A stretch of 64,000 bases of DNA from Acidobacteriaceae bacterium (GCA_003165795.1 PMWW01000164.1:23218-87217); one strand, 5' to 3'; shown: positions 1 through 8,412, numbered from the stretch's first letter. Notes: generated by a model from the sequence alone, not told the origin. A program made the numbers and translations.

Positions 1-5
1 GAAGG

Positions 6-138
6 GGCGCACCTTTAGGTGCGCCGTCCTAAGCCCTTTATTCTTGCCATTCCTCGCGGGCTTCAGCCCGCGAGGAATCTGCTTTTCGAGTTTTTCAGCA
101 AGCTGATGAACCGGGTAGTGCGGCGCCTTAAGCGCCGC
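6..138. repeat. Cluster of three GC-rich hairpin repeats
   Basis: There are three separate inverted repeats with short loops. Positions 6-13 pair with 18-25 (loop TTTA). Positions 49-61 pair with 66-78 (13 bp perfect, loop TTCA). Positions 120-126 pair with 132-138 (loop CTTAA). The same type (7-13 bp GC stem, AT-rich loop) recurs at 22027-22046, 41536-41553 and 41606-41623, so these are dispersed intergenic elements. None is followed by a T-run, so a terminator role is not supported. Confidence 0.8.
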
Positions 139-168
139 GTCACGAAATCGATCCCTCTAGTCTAGATT

Positions 169-250
169 GTCATCCTGAGCGGAGCGCCCGCCCTGACTTT
201 CCGACCCGCGCCCTTGCGGGTCGTGCGGGCGCGCAGTCGAAGGATCTGCG
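169..250. repeat. Dispersed GTCATCCTGAGC...GAAGGATCTG repeat
   Basis: The element begins GTCATCCTGAGC and ends GTCGAAGGATCTG, with a GC-rich inner hairpin (gacccgcgc / gcgggtc region, about 203-220). Degenerate copies of the same end motifs lie inside mnmG, at about 2609-2634 (same orientation) and about 4022-4062 (reverse orientation). It is therefore a mobile or amplified repeat family in this genome. It sits about 10 bp beyond the stop codon of the minus-strand oxygenase gene. Confidence 0.7.
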
Positions 251-261
251 GTTCGAAGGTC

Positions 262-945
262 TTACGCCGCGACCGCCATCCGCCGGGCTTCCATGCCATC
301 CAGCACATGCCACAACGACTTTGCCGCGATCTCAGCCGCGTTCAGCGCTTCGTCGGCGTGCTCGGGATTCGCTGAAACTTCCGCGCTCAACAGTTCCTGC
401 CAAACGTGCGAATGCTCAACGTCGGCGAACTGGTGCAGCTTGAAATATGCGCAAGTCTTCGCGTCCGCGCCGTAGCGTTGCGCCAGGCCATCAGCCTTTT
501 CCTTTGCTACGCGCGGAACCTGCGACTCGTAGGCGTAAAACGCAGCCAGCGCCTCGGCTGTCGATCCTTCGCGGGCGATGCGACGAAACTCGGCGATCAG
601 CTCGTGAACTTCAGGCAGCGGTTCGCGTCCACGTACGTCGTCGCGATTCGCGCCCATGCCTTCGGCAAAGTCGAGCCACAATTCGCTGTGCGGACGCCCT
701 TCAATCTCCTCGCCACACAAGTTGCGCAACACGGCGCGGCGCGTCTCGCCATCGTCCAGCCGCGAGTGCAACGCGCTCAAGTAAGCCGGGAAAGCGGCGA
801 CGTGATGATAGTAGTCGCTGGCATATTCGCGCAGATCTTCGCGCGTAAGCTGGCCCGCAGTCCACGCCTTGTAATAGGGATGGCACAACAGGTCGTAGCC
901 GGCAATGCGCTGCTCAAGGGCGGTCAGAAAAACTTGCAATTCCAT
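262..945 (-). CDS. CADD-like diiron oxygenase (TenA/PqqC fold), probable self-sacrificing pABA synthase
   Basis: The protein resembles chlamydial CADD along its whole length: a YLSALHSR block, an LCGEEIEGRPHSELW block, YESQVPRVAKEK, and a C-terminal HQFADVEH block. These supply the Glu/His/Glu/His-x3-Asp-x2-His ligands of a dinuclear metal site. The Tyr of HPYYKAW and the Lys of the AKEK block align with the Tyr and Lys reported as consumed by CADD when it makes p-aminobenzoate for folate. The ATG at 945 is chosen because GGGGG (951-955) sits five bases upstream; a longer frame begins at 987. It is probably cytosolic. It stands alone with no folate genes beside it. The fold assignment is strong; the pABA role is inferred from residue conservation. 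Confidence 0.85.
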   Translation of the reverse strand: MELQVFLTALEQRIAGYDLLCHPYYKAWTAGQLTREDLREYASDYYHHVAAFPAYLSALHSRLDDGETRRAVLRNLCGEEIEGRPHSELWLDFAEGMGANRDDVRGREPLPEVHELIAEFRRIAREGSTAEALAAFYAYESQVPRVAKEKADGLAQRYGADAKTCAYFKLHQFADVEHSHVWQELLSAEVSANPEHADEALNAAEIAAKSLWHVLDGMEARRMAVAA

Positions 946-1040
946 CATTTCCCCCACATAAGAATTGGCATTAGGAAGTGAGAACACTATACGGGAGGAC
1001 GGCGCAGCGGTACAAGGGGCAGGGGTTGCTTCTCGCGGCG

Positions 1041-2027
1041 TTATCTCTTAAGCAGAACCAGAGGGTGTACTAAGTTCGATTCGGCTTTCACCGCATCCTT
1101 TTTGGCCGCTGCAATCTGCTTTTCCGATAACTTTGTGGCGAGATCATCAGCTTTCGTTTCCCCCTCGGCATCACCGTAGTGTGACGCCAGGATGTAGTAC
1201 ATAAAGGTTTTTTGGTTGTCAGCCTTAACTCCCCGGCCCTCGGCATACATACTTCCCAGCGCCGTCAGTGCGTTAGGTTGGCCATATGCCGCCGCCTGCT
1301 CATAAAGCGTTCTCGCCTTATTCAGGTCTTGCGGCACAGGGACGCCGCGTTCGTACGCCCGGCCTAACTCGAAGAGCGAGACGTCGTAATTCAGATCAGC
1401 TCCCTTCTTCAGCCAATCGAAGCTCTGCTGTTTATCCTGAGGCACGCCCAAGCCACGGTCGTACAAATAGGCGATCCTGTCGCAGGCAAGGCCATCCCCG
1501 GCCCGGGCAGCTTTCACATACCATTCCATTGCTTTCGAGTAATTCTGCTTGATCGTGGTTCCGTTGAGATAGGCCGTCGCTGTCAGAACTTCGCAATCGA
1601 CCAACTGACGCGGTGGCCCTTCCTGTCTGACGCGCTCTACCGCTTCCTCACCCCTGGCATCACCAGCATCGGCAGCGAGCATAAACCACACACAGGAGTT
1701 CTGGTCGCTCACCCGCACACCATCTCCGTTGAAGTACGCCGCGCCAAGATTGAAATACGCCTTCGGATAACCTTGGCGCGCTGCCTTCAGAAACCAGGGA
1801 ACAGCTTTGGCGGGATCTTTTTCAACATCCGTGCCCAGACGGTATCGCAGTCCAAGCTCGTTCTGCGCAGCCGGATCGCCGGCATCTGCCTGCTTCTGCA
1901 ACTCAGCTATCGGCAGCTTGCCAACGGCAGTCGGTGTTTGTGCGGGCAGCAGAATTGCCTGCAAGACAAATGCTACGACGATGATGCAAAGTACAGGAAG
2001 GGAATATCGATAACAGTGATCGCGCAT
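1041..2027 (-). CDS. Exported Sel1-repeat (SLR/TPR-like) protein
   Basis: The N-terminus has a positively charged start and a long hydrophobic stretch (LPVLCIIVVAFVLQAILL), a signal peptide or anchor. The rest is Sel1-like repeats of about 36 residues with the A..G...A...LG..Y..G.GV pattern, for example AQNELGLRYRLGTDVEKDPAK, AYFNLGAAYFNGDGV, ACDRIAYLYDRGLGV and SLFELGRAYERGV. Such repeats form a solenoid that binds proteins, often in the periplasm. The ATG at 2027 is preferred because the frame extended to 2066 would use a TTG and would bury the signal peptide. It is divergent from mnmG, with a shared promoter region of about 115 bp. The specific partner is unknown. Confidence 0.85.
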   Translation of the reverse strand: MRDHCYRYSLPVLCIIVVAFVLQAILLPAQTPTAVGKLPIAELQKQADAGDPAAQNELGLRYRLGTDVEKDPAKAVPWFLKAARQGYPKAYFNLGAAYFNGDGVRVSDQNSCVWFMLAADAGDARGEEAVERVRQEGPPRQLVDCEVLTATAYLNGTTIKQNYSKAMEWYVKAARAGDGLACDRIAYLYDRGLGVPQDKQQSFDWLKKGADLNYDVSLFELGRAYERGVPVPQDLNKARTLYEQAAAYGQPNALTALGSMYAEGRGVKADNQKTFMYYILASHYGDAEGETKADDLATKLSEKQIAAAKKDAVKAESNLVHPLVLLKR

Positions 2028-2141
2028 GATGGGGCCTATAAATAACGGGAGAGAATACCACTGCAATTCCAGAACGCATCCTCCGTACTTGCTAAAATCA
2101 AGTTACTGGCCACAGTTTGGCCCATTTTGGGGTAAATCTCT

Positions 2142-4472
2142 TTGCCGTTGCAATTCACTGAAACCTACGACGTTGTGGTGGTGGGCGCCGGTCATGCCGG
2201 ATGCGAGGCTGCCATGGCTTGCGCGCGCATGGGCCTGAACACCGCGCTCTTCACCCTCAACGTCGATCTCATCGCGCAGATGTCGTGCAACCCTGCTATT
2301 GGCGGCATTGCCAAGGGACACCTGGTGCGCGAAGTCGACGCGCTGGGCGGCATCATGGGCGAGGTGACTGACGCGGTCGGCATCCAGTTTCGCTTGCTGA
2401 ATACTTCGCGCGGGCCGGCGGTGTGGTCTCCACGGGCGCAGTGCGACAAGCAGCAATACCGCCAGAAGATGCGCGAGATGCTGGAGTCGGAGCCTAATCT
2501 CAAGATCAAACAGGCGGAAGTAGCTGAGCTGATTGTTGAGAGTCAAGTTTCAAGTGAGTCCCAACAGCACCTGGCAATTAGCGATCAGCAACTAGTCAAT
2601 ACTCCCGTCATCCCGAGCCCAGTCGAGGGATCGGTTGTTGTTCTCGAAACTGGAAACTCGAAACTTGAAACTTCTTACCTCGTTCGCGGCGTCAAGCTAC
2701 GCGATGGCCGCACCGTCGGCGCGCAGGCCATCATCATCACCACCGGCACATTTCTCAACGGGTTGATCCATTGCGGCGAGCAGCAATATCCCGCCGGACG
2801 CAGTGGCGAACCGGCTGCCGTTTTGTTGGGCGAATCGCTGAAGGCGCTTGGCCTGCGCGGCTGCCGCCTGAAGACCGGCACTCCGCCGCGGCTCGACGGG
2901 CGCAGCATCGACTGGTCGAAGTTCAAGGAGCAGCCCGGCGATGCCGATCCCACGCCCTTCAGCTTTCGCACCCGGCGAGTGGCGCATCACGATAATCAAG
3001 TGCCGTGCTACATCGCGTACACCACGGCTGAGACGCACCGCATCATTCGCGAAAACGTGCATCGCTCACCCATGTACAGCGGGCAGATCCAGTCGATTGG
3101 TCCGCGCTACTGCCCGTCGATCGAGGACAAGATCGTCAAGTTTCCCGACAAAGAGACTCACCAGCTTTTCCTCGAACCTGAGGGCCTGAACACCCACGAG
3201 ATCTATGTCAATGGCATGAGCACCTCGCTGCCGATCGAGGTGCAACTCGCCATCATCAAGTCGATCCCCGGCCTGGAAAATGCGGAGATGCTGCGGCCCG
3301 GATATGCGATTGAGTATGACTCCATCGATCCGACCGAATTGCAACGCACGCTGGAGACCAAGAAGATTGCGCACCTCTATCATGCCGGCCAGATCAATGG
3401 CACCAGCGGCTACGAAGAGGCAGCGTGCCAGGGACTGATGGCCGGGATCAACGCTGCGCTCAAGGTGAAAGGCGAGCCGCCTTTGATCCTCGATCGCACC
3501 GAGGCCTACACCGCGATCCTGATCGACGATCTCATCAGCAAGGGGACGAATGAGCCCTATCGCATGTTCACTTCGCGGGCCGAGTTTCGCCTGCACCTGC
3601 GCATCGACAACGCCGACCGCCGTCTGACGCCACATGGCCGTCGCGTGGGACTGATCAGCGATGGTGCGTGGGCTGACCATCTTGCCAAGCAGGAGCGCAT
3701 GAAGGCGATGCGCGACTTGCTGGAGCGCACGCGGGTGAATGGCGACATGCTGGAGTTGCTGCAACCGGAAGTTTCAAGTTCCCAGTTCCCAGTTTCCAGT
3801 AAAGGCGCGGAAGCGACCGAACCTCGCGCCTCGCGGCAGGAATCGGACTCTTTCCTGGGAGTGACGCTCGCCCAGCTACTCAAACGACCTGAGGTCCGGA
3901 TCGAAGCTCTGGCGCCGCTGCTGGCAAGGTTGATGCCAGAGTTCTTCAATCGCGACGACGCAGTTTCAAGCTTCGAGTTTCCAGTTTCGAGCAAGCCGCA
4001 TCTTTCCGACTCGGCGGAACCGCAGATCCCTCGGCTCGGACTAAGGTCCTCGCTCGGGATGACAATTACAAGCGATGGAAGTGTCGAGAATGGAAGTGTG
4101 GAGGAGAATCCTAGCGAGCCGCCGCTTGAAACTGGAAACTTGAAACTTGAAACTGGTTTCCGCCTTCCGACGGAAATCCGCAACGAGTTGAAGTCGGTGG
4201 AGACGGAAATCAAGTATTCCGGCTATCTCGATCAGCAGACCAAGGCGATCGAGCGGCTGAAGCGCTCGGAGCAGCGCATGATTCCCGACTGGTTTGACTA
4301 CGGAAAAGTTTCGGGACTCTCGCGCGAGATGAACGAGAAGCTCGCCCGCGTGCGTCCACGCACGCTGGGACAAGCAAGCCGCATCCCCGGCGTCACGCCC
4401 GCTGCTGTCTCGCTGATCAACGTGTTCATCGAGATTCAGGGGCGTCAGCAAGCGGCCGCAGCATCGCGGTGA
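2142..4472 (+). CDS. mnmG: tRNA uridine-5-carboxymethylaminomethyl modification enzyme MnmG (GidA) with repeat-derived insertions
   Basis: With MnmE, MnmG makes the (carboxymethyl)aminomethyl group at U34 of certain tRNAs, using FAD. Visible family blocks are the Rossmann [10 protein letters not shown] (15-24), [25 protein letters not shown] (241-250), the YCPSIEDK block with its conserved Cys (323-330), [28 protein letters not shown], and the C-terminal [10 protein letters not shown]. The protein has 776 residues against about 620-630 normally. The excess lies at residues about 134-179, 544-570 and 607-672, which encode translated copies of dispersed DNA repeats ([32 protein letters not shown]) and keep the frame. 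The start is a TTG after a GGGG stretch; no upstream ATG exists in frame. Family blocks flanking the insertions are intact, so the enzyme is probably functional. Confidence 0.95.
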   Translation: MPLQFTETYDVVVVGAGHAGCEAAMACARMGLNTALFTLNVDLIAQMSCNPAIGGIAKGHLVREVDALGGIMGEVTDAVGIQFRLLNTSRGPAVWSPRAQCDKQQYRQKMREMLESEPNLKIKQAEVAELIVESQVSSESQQHLAISDQQLVNTPVIPSPVEGSVVVLETGNSKLETSYLVRGVKLRDGRTVGAQAIIITTGTFLNGLIHCGEQQYPAGRSGEPAAVLLGESLKALGLRGCRLKTGTPPRLDGRSIDWSKFKEQPGDADPTPFSFRTRRVAHHDNQVPCYIAYTTAETHRIIRENVHRSPMYSGQIQSIGPRYCPSIEDKIVKFPDKETHQLFLEPEGLNTHEIYVNGMSTSLPIEVQLAIIKSIPGLENAEMLRPGYAIEYDSIDPTELQRTLETKKIAHLYHAGQINGTSGYEEAACQGLMAGINAALKVKGEPPLILDRTEAYTAILIDDLISKGTNEPYRMFTSRAEFRLHLRIDNADRRLTPHGRRVGLISDGAWADHLAKQERMKAMRDLLERTRVNGDMLELLQPEVSSSQFPVSSKGAEATEPRASRQESDSFLGVTLAQLLKRPEVRIEALAPLLARLMPEFFNRDDAVSSFEFPVSSKPHLSDSAEPQIPRLGLRSSLGMTITSDGSVENGSVEENPSEPPLETGNLKLETGFRLPTEIRNELKSVETEIKYSGYLDQQTKAIERLKRSEQRMIPDWFDYGKVSGLSREMNEKLARVRPRTLGQASRIPGVTPAAVSLINVFIEIQGRQQAAAASR
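2538..2681 (+). repeat. In-frame repeat insertion 1 in mnmG
   Basis: The segment is a mosaic of four elements seen elsewhere: GTTTCAAG; a TTAGCGATCAGCAACTAG piece like the CTGATTGCTGACCGCTGA repeats near 7730-7755; GTCATCCCGAG...GTCGAGGGATC (end motifs of the 169-250 repeat); and GAAACTGGAAACTCGAAACT. It lies between LIVES and [11 protein letters not shown], a turn between two strands in the family fold. Confidence 0.75.
3770..3802 (+). repeat. In-frame repeat insertion 2 in mnmG
   Basis: GTTTCAAGTTCCCAGTTCCC followed by a further AGTTTCCAGT unit encodes [10 protein letters not shown]. It is the complement-type copy of the GAAACTTGAAACTGG element found at 2644-2672 and 4124-4158. It lies in a region of MnmG that varies in length among relatives. 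Confidence 0.75.
3961..4158 (+). repeat. In-frame repeat insertion 3 in mnmG
   Basis: It consists of GTTTCAAGCTTCGAGTTTCC at the left end, a reverse-oriented copy of the 169-250 element (CAGATCCCTCGGCTCG ... CTCGGGATGAC, about 4022-4062), and GAAACTGGAAACTTGAAACT at the right end. The outer pieces are roughly inverted with respect to each other. The net result adds about 60 residues without a stop. Confidence 0.75.
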
Positions 4473-4513
4473 TCGCTGCTCCCGAAACCGGTTGCTTAAT
4501 CGGAAAAGAAAAT

Positions 4514-4542
4514 CCCATCCAAGCAAAAGCAGCTTGGATGGG
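4514..4542. repeat. Perfect 11-bp hairpin after mnmG, related to an insert in rnr
   Basis: The left arm CCCATCCAAGC, loop AAAAGCA and right arm GCTTGGATGGG make an 11-bp perfect stem, followed by GCATCCGG. There is no T-run, so an intrinsic terminator is doubtful. A degenerate copy (CCCCAGCAAAAGAGGCTTGG) lies inside the rnr coding sequence at about 10891-10922. Confidence 0.75.
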
Positions 4543-4634
4543 GCATCCGGCTGTTGGCTCCCAGGACCGAACTCAAACTCGCGCAAGAAATTCCCACTCA
4601 GGAAAAATCCGCAGAGATATCTGCAATCTGCCCG

Positions 4635-4964
4635 CTACTTCTGCTTGGCGATAATCATGCTTGAAATCTTGTCATACGTCGCCGCGGGGATGATTTTCCT
4701 GGTCTTCAGATCAGTCTTGGTGTGGTAGGGACGTCCGTCAATGATCTTCTGCGAGTAAACGTCACCGATGCCGGGCAGGGTAGCCAACTGCGCTTTGCTG
4801 GCGGAGTTGATATCTATCGGAATGGAAGCCGGTGTGCTGCTGGCTGCGGTGCCAGTTCCGGCCGCGGGCTTACTGGCGGAGCCGCTCTGCGCTGTGCCCA
4901 GACTAGCGAACAGAAGCAGGGTCATCACCGCCGACAGAGTTCGCGCTACATATTTGAATTTCAT
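4635..4964 (-). CDS. Exported ComEA-like helix-hairpin-helix protein
   Basis: This 109-residue protein has a signal peptide (MKFKYVARTLSAVMTLLLFA, cleavage near LGTAQ), an Ala/Ser/Thr-rich linker, and one helix-hairpin-helix module: IDINSASKAQLATLPGIGDV followed by a second hairpin DLKTRKIIPAATYDKI. The NxASxxxLxxLPGIG signature matches ComEA-type DNA-binding domains, which bind incoming DNA in the periplasm during uptake. A role in DNA uptake is possible but no other competence genes are nearby. The ATG at 4964 has GGGAGAAAG just upstream; a longer frame to 5201 would overlap murJ and lose the signal peptide. Confidence 0.85.
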   Translation of the reverse strand: MKFKYVARTLSAVMTLLLFASLGTAQSGSASKPAAGTGTAASSTPASIPIDINSASKAQLATLPGIGDVYSQKIIDGRPYHTKTDLKTRKIIPAATYDKISSMIIAKQK

Positions 4965-5133
4965 GCTTTCTCCCGGTTCTTGTTGGCGCTCAGGACCTGA
5001 ATTTTTCGAATTACGACACGGCAATACAGTAACGCTGGTGGCATCAGTCCGCAAGATCTCCTTTGAGTCGGCGCGCCCCGGCATCCTACAGGACAACAGG
5101 ACTCGGCTTTCTGCCATGTAAAATCGCAGTCTG

Positions 5134-6807
5134 ATGCCGTCTCCGGCCGCACTTACACCCAGCGACCAGCCGCCCAGCTTATGGTCTCGGCTGGTACGCA
5201 CCCTGCGGCCTTCGCATCAGCACACCGCGTTTTCCGCCACGCTGTTGCTGATGACCGCGGTCATGCTGTCGCGCGTGGTGGGATATTTGCGCGAGGCCTA
5301 CATCGCCTGGGCGTTCGGCGCCGGTCTCAACACCGACGCCTATGTGGGCGCGTTCAATCTGCCGGATTTCCTGAACTACATCCTGGCCGGCGGCACGGCT
5401 TCGATCACCTTCATTTCTATTTACACGCGATATAGCTCGCGGGGCCGCGACAAGGAAGCACACGAGGCATTCAATTCCACCATCAGCATCATGACCGTGG
5501 TGGTGTGCGTGGGCACGGTGTTTCTGGAGATCTTCACGCCACAAGTGGAGCGGCTGATCTTTCCCCATTTTTCGCCCCAGCAGTTGGACCTGTGCGTTCA
5601 TCTGACGCGCATTCTGCTACCGGGACAGATCTTCTTCTACGCCGGCGGCATCGTGTCGGCGGTATTGCTGTCGCGGCGGATGTTCTTGTACCCAGCGTTC
5701 AGTCCGATTTTCTATAACGTTTTCATCATTGTCGGCGGCATCGTGGGGGCGAAGAGATTTGGAATTTCTTCGCTGGCGTATGGCGCTCTGGTCGGCGCGA
5801 TCGTGGGACCATTCCTCATCAACGTAGTCGGCGCCGCGCAGGACGGCTTGCGTTACCGGCTGAACTTCGACTGGCGCAATAAAGAGTTTCGCGAGTGGGT
5901 GCGATTGTCCATCCCGCTGATGCTGGGGGTCTCGCTGGTGTCGGCCGATGACTGGATCCTGCGCTATTTCGCCTCCGGCGGCGCGGGCGACATCACGCGC
6001 TTGAATTATGCCAAGAGACTGTTCGCGGTCCCCATCTCGATTCTGGGACAGGCGACGGGACAGGCCTCGATGCCGTTTTTCGCGCGGCTGTTCGGCGAGG
6101 GCAAGCGCAAGGAGTTCGCCGAAACCGTGAACGGATCGGTGTTCCGGATCTCGGCGGCTTCGTTCCTCTCTTCCGCGTGGATGATGCCGGCAGCGTTGCC
6201 GCTTATCGATCTGGTCTACCGGCGTGGGCGCTTCAACTTTCAAGACTCGCGCGAGACTGCGGTCTACTTTTTCTGGTTCGCGTTGTCGCTGGCCTTGTGG
6301 TCAGCCCAGGCGCTCTACGCACGCGCCTTCTATGCCGCGGGCGATACCCTCACACCGATGATCGCCAGCACGATCATCGTGGCCGCTTCGCTGCCGATTT
6401 ATTCGGCGATGTTTCATCACTTCGATGTGACTGGACTGGCCATCGCGTCAGACATCGGCATCCTGATGCATACGGTGACGCTGGCCTGGCTGCTGGATCG
6501 CAAGAAGCTGGTGCTCCTCGGCGGCATGCCATGGCTGGAGTTGATGAAGTCGTTGGGGACAGCGATCTTCGCGGCTGTGGCCGGCTTTGTTGTGGCACGA
6601 TTCATCGCGGTGAATGGCAGCCGGAAAGCGGACTTGCTGTCTCTTTCGGCGATCAGCGTGGCATGGCTGGCGGCGGTAGCGCTGGGATTGTGGGTGACGA
6701 AATCCAGTCTGCCGCAAGAGTTGCGCCGTAAAAAGGCGCCGGCAACGCCGAACATCACCGCGCCGGAGCCGGTGGTGGAAAGAACGACAGGGGGAGTGGA
6801 GCCCTAA
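5134..6807 (+). CDS. murJ: Lipid II flippase MurJ
   Basis: This is a 557-residue multi-pass inner-membrane protein of the MATE/MOP superfamily, which moves lipid II across the membrane for peptidoglycan synthesis. The diagnostic N-terminal block SRVVGYLREAYIAWAFGAG followed by NTDAYVGAFNLPDFLNYILA, the ARAFYAAGDTLTPM block and about 14 hydrophobic helices match MurJ/MviN. The length is slightly above the usual 510-530 because of a Pro/Ala-rich cytoplasmic tail. The start at 5134 has a weak ribosome site. The 5' end overlaps only the discarded extension of the opposite-strand ComEA-like gene. Confidence 0.95.
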   Translation: MPSPAALTPSDQPPSLWSRLVRTLRPSHQHTAFSATLLLMTAVMLSRVVGYLREAYIAWAFGAGLNTDAYVGAFNLPDFLNYILAGGTASITFISIYTRYSSRGRDKEAHEAFNSTISIMTVVVCVGTVFLEIFTPQVERLIFPHFSPQQLDLCVHLTRILLPGQIFFYAGGIVSAVLLSRRMFLYPAFSPIFYNVFIIVGGIVGAKRFGISSLAYGALVGAIVGPFLINVVGAAQDGLRYRLNFDWRNKEFREWVRLSIPLMLGVSLVSADDWILRYFASGGAGDITRLNYAKRLFAVPISILGQATGQASMPFFARLFGEGKRKEFAETVNGSVFRISAASFLSSAWMMPAALPLIDLVYRRGRFNFQDSRETAVYFFWFALSLALWSAQALYARAFYAAGDTLTPMIASTIIVAASLPIYSAMFHHFDVTGLAIASDIGILMHTVTLAWLLDRKKLVLLGGMPWLELMKSLGTAIFAAVAGFVVARFIAVNGSRKADLLSLSAISVAWLAAVALGLWVTKSSLPQELRRKKAPATPNITAPEPVVERTTGGVEP

Positions 6808-6847
6808 GCCGGTCGCACGCCAACCAATGGCTCACACGAGTTAACTC

Positions 6848-7045
6848 CTAAGCGACCTGGAACTCCATCTTTTTCGCTTCGGTCACGCGTTTGGAAGCGT
6901 CCAGTATCTCCATTGAAACCAGATCTCCCCTTTCGTCGTAATCGAGGATGACCCCAGGATTGCCCTCGTCGCTCTCGGCCACCGTCACGCCTTCTTTCAA
7001 AATGAAGCTCAGGGTATCGGTTTTCCGATCGTAGCTAGCTTTCAT
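6848..7045 (-). CDS. DUF2283 family small protein, possible antitoxin-like partner
   Basis: This 65-residue protein begins MKASYDRKTDTLSFILKEG and continues SDEGNPGVILDYDERGDLVSMEILDAS, the typical DUF2283 beta-sheet pattern. The family often sits directly downstream of DUF4258 proteins, an arrangement discussed as toxin-antitoxin-like. Here its ATG (7045) overlaps the last codon and stop of a DUF4258 reading frame in an ATGA arrangement, so the two were translationally coupled. The DUF4258 partner is interrupted by a stop codon, so this gene may be an orphan survivor. Confidence 0.85.
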   Translation of the reverse strand: MKASYDRKTDTLSFILKEGVTVAESDEGNPGVILDYDERGDLVSMEILDASKRVTEAKKMEFQVA

Positions 7046-7326
7046 GGTTGCGTCTCCCAGTACTTGTCGATCTTGCTTGTACGATACACCGTGACCACTT
7101 CCGCCGGGTCTCGATCGATATCTACAAATACGCGCACGAGATACTCTTTTTCCGGCTCGCCCATCAGAGCTCTTGATTGTAGTAGGATTCGGCCAGGTCG
7201 TACGTTCATTCGCTACTGTGGCGAGCGCAAGACTGCACCGACCACGTCCTCACCCACCGCACGCCTTCTCATCTCGAAGAAAGCATGCTCACTTATAACG
7301 TAATCCTGTACGCCTAAGACAGGCAT
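7042..7326 (-). pseudogene. DUF4258 protein gene interrupted by an in-frame TAG
   Basis: I read a 95-codon frame by hand. It starts at the ATG at 7326 (MPVLGVQDYVISEHAFFEMR...), runs to VVGAVLRSPQ, hits a TAG at 7213-7215, and continues in the same frame as RMNVRPGRILLQSRAL, MGEPEKEYLVRVFVDIDRD and PAEVVTVYRTSKIDKYW, ending in TGA at 7042-7044. Both halves look like DUF4258 (the N-terminal ISEHAFFEMRRR block and the C-terminal VVTVYRTSKIDKYW). A single change from CAG or a sense codon would restore it. Reinitiation at the MNV or MGE codon could still give a C-terminal piece. It overlaps the DUF2283 start by 4 bp. Confidence 0.75.
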
Positions 7327-7374
7327 TGAGATAACAGGTTGAGTATAAACGCGCTGAGAATTGTCTGTGCGCCC

Positions 7375-7599
7375 CTACTTCACCACCCGCATCCTTGACC
7401 AGTCGTAGGCGAAGTGGCGGCCGCAATCCAGGCAGACCACATAAATCCCGGAATCTTGTTGCGAGACGCTCTCCCACTCGGCGTGGCTGGAAGTTTTCCC
7501 GCCGGAGCGGGCAGCCGAGAACGGCACCGACGTGTGGCGATGTCGGCAACCTACCGGAAGCAGTTGCAGCAAGCGGTCCCACATTGTGTTCACCTTCAT
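7375..7599 (-). CDS. Small conserved-looking protein with Cys pairs
   Basis: This 74-residue frame begins MKVNTMWDRLLQLLPVGC and ends YVVCLDCGRHFAYDWSRMRV. The CxxC near the end with an upstream Cys/His pair (GCRHRH) suggests a small metal-binding ribbon. The composition and aromatic C-terminus look like a real protein and I recall similar short proteins in acidobacterial genomes, but I know of no function. The start may be M1 or M6 (7584). The gene stands alone between repeat-rich stretches. Confidence 0.65.
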   Translation of the reverse strand: MKVNTMWDRLLQLLPVGCRHRHTSVPFSAARSGGKTSSHAEWESVSQQDSGIYVVCLDCGRHFAYDWSRMRVVK

Positions 7600-7609
7600 T
7601 TCTCAGATT

Positions 7610-7770
7610 GCCGGCGGTGACTGAGCGGTCTGCACTCTGCAATCAGCTATCGGCGTTCAGCCATTACAGTTCCGTCGCGGATACTGGAGCTTACTGCTCA
7701 TGCTCAAGCATTCCCCTCACCGGCTGAGTGCTGATTGCTGACCGCTGACCGCTAATAAACCACTGCCTTC
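7610..7770. repeat. Intergenic stretch with CTGATTGCTGACCGCTGA-type repeats
   Basis: The stretch from 7600 to 7881 holds no convincing gene. It contains GCACTCTGCAATCAGCTATC near 7633 and a run of CTGATTGCTGACCGCTGACC near 7732, short degenerate repeats of the same kind as part of mnmG insertion 1. Confidence 0.55.
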
Positions 7771-7881
7771 AATCCTAAGACTCTCTCCATCGCCTGACAG
7801 AGTCAAGAAGAGGATCACCTTAGAGCAGGTGCCGGCAACCAGTTTCGGAACCGTCGGTAGTGATCCCCTTTCGGGAAATTT

Positions 7882-8412
7882 CTAAGGCCGGGCTGCGGCC
7901 GCTGCTGTAGGGGTCTCGGTGGTCGAAGGAGTGGCGCTTTCCTTGGCTTCGCCGTTGACCTTCTGACCCGGCTTGCGGATGTCGATGCCACCTTTAAAGT
8001 AAGCGCCATCTTCGATGCTGATGCGCTGGGCGACCACGTCTCCGGTGAGCGAACCTTCGCCGCGAATGTCCACCCGGTCGCTGGCGGCCATGTTGCCGCG
8101 CACTTTGCCGAGCACCACAATCTCGCGCGCTGAAATATTGGCCGCAACCACGCCATTGCGTCCAACGGTGACGCGATTGCCTGGCAGGTTGATGGAGCCT
8201 TCCACGCGGCCGTCAATGTACAGCGATTCGGAGCCGGTGACCTCGCCCTTGATGACCAGTGACTTGCCCAGGGTGGCTTGTTCCTGGGTGCTGAGCGGAG
8301 GGCTGGCGGGACGCGGAGGGCTAACAGGCTCGGCTGCCGGCGGCGCATAACTGCGCTGCGGATCGGGGCCAGGGGTAGGGCTCGTAGAAGGGGAATTCGC
8401 GGGTTTCCACAT
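7882..8412 (-). CDS. Bactofilin (polymer-forming cytoskeletal protein)
   Basis: The protein has 176 residues. A Pro-rich disordered N-terminus of about 45 residues is followed by the right-handed beta-helix core (LGKSLVIKGEVTGSESLYID through VDIRGEGSLTGDVVAQRISI) and a disordered Ala/Thr tail. Regular repeats of about 16 residues with GxV/GxI turns (KGEVTGSES, DGRVEGSIN, SAREIVVLGKVRGN) are diagnostic. Bactofilins self-assemble into membrane-associated filaments that position envelope enzymes. The ATG at 8412 follows AAAGGA at about 13 bases. It is transcribed away from rnr. Confidence 0.92.
   Translation of the reverse strand: MWKPANSPSTSPTPGPDPQRSYAPPAAEPVSPPRPASPPLSTQEQATLGKSLVIKGEVTGSESLYIDGRVEGSINLPGNRVTVGRNGVVAANISAREIVVLGKVRGNMAASDRVDIRGEGSLTGDVVAQRISIEDGAYFKGGIDIRKPGQKVNGEAKESATPSTTETPTAAAAARP

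Noticed and set aside
4514-4542. mnmG intrinsic terminator
   Set aside because: The hairpin is perfect but lacks a T-run, and a copy occurs inside rnr, so it was called a repeat.
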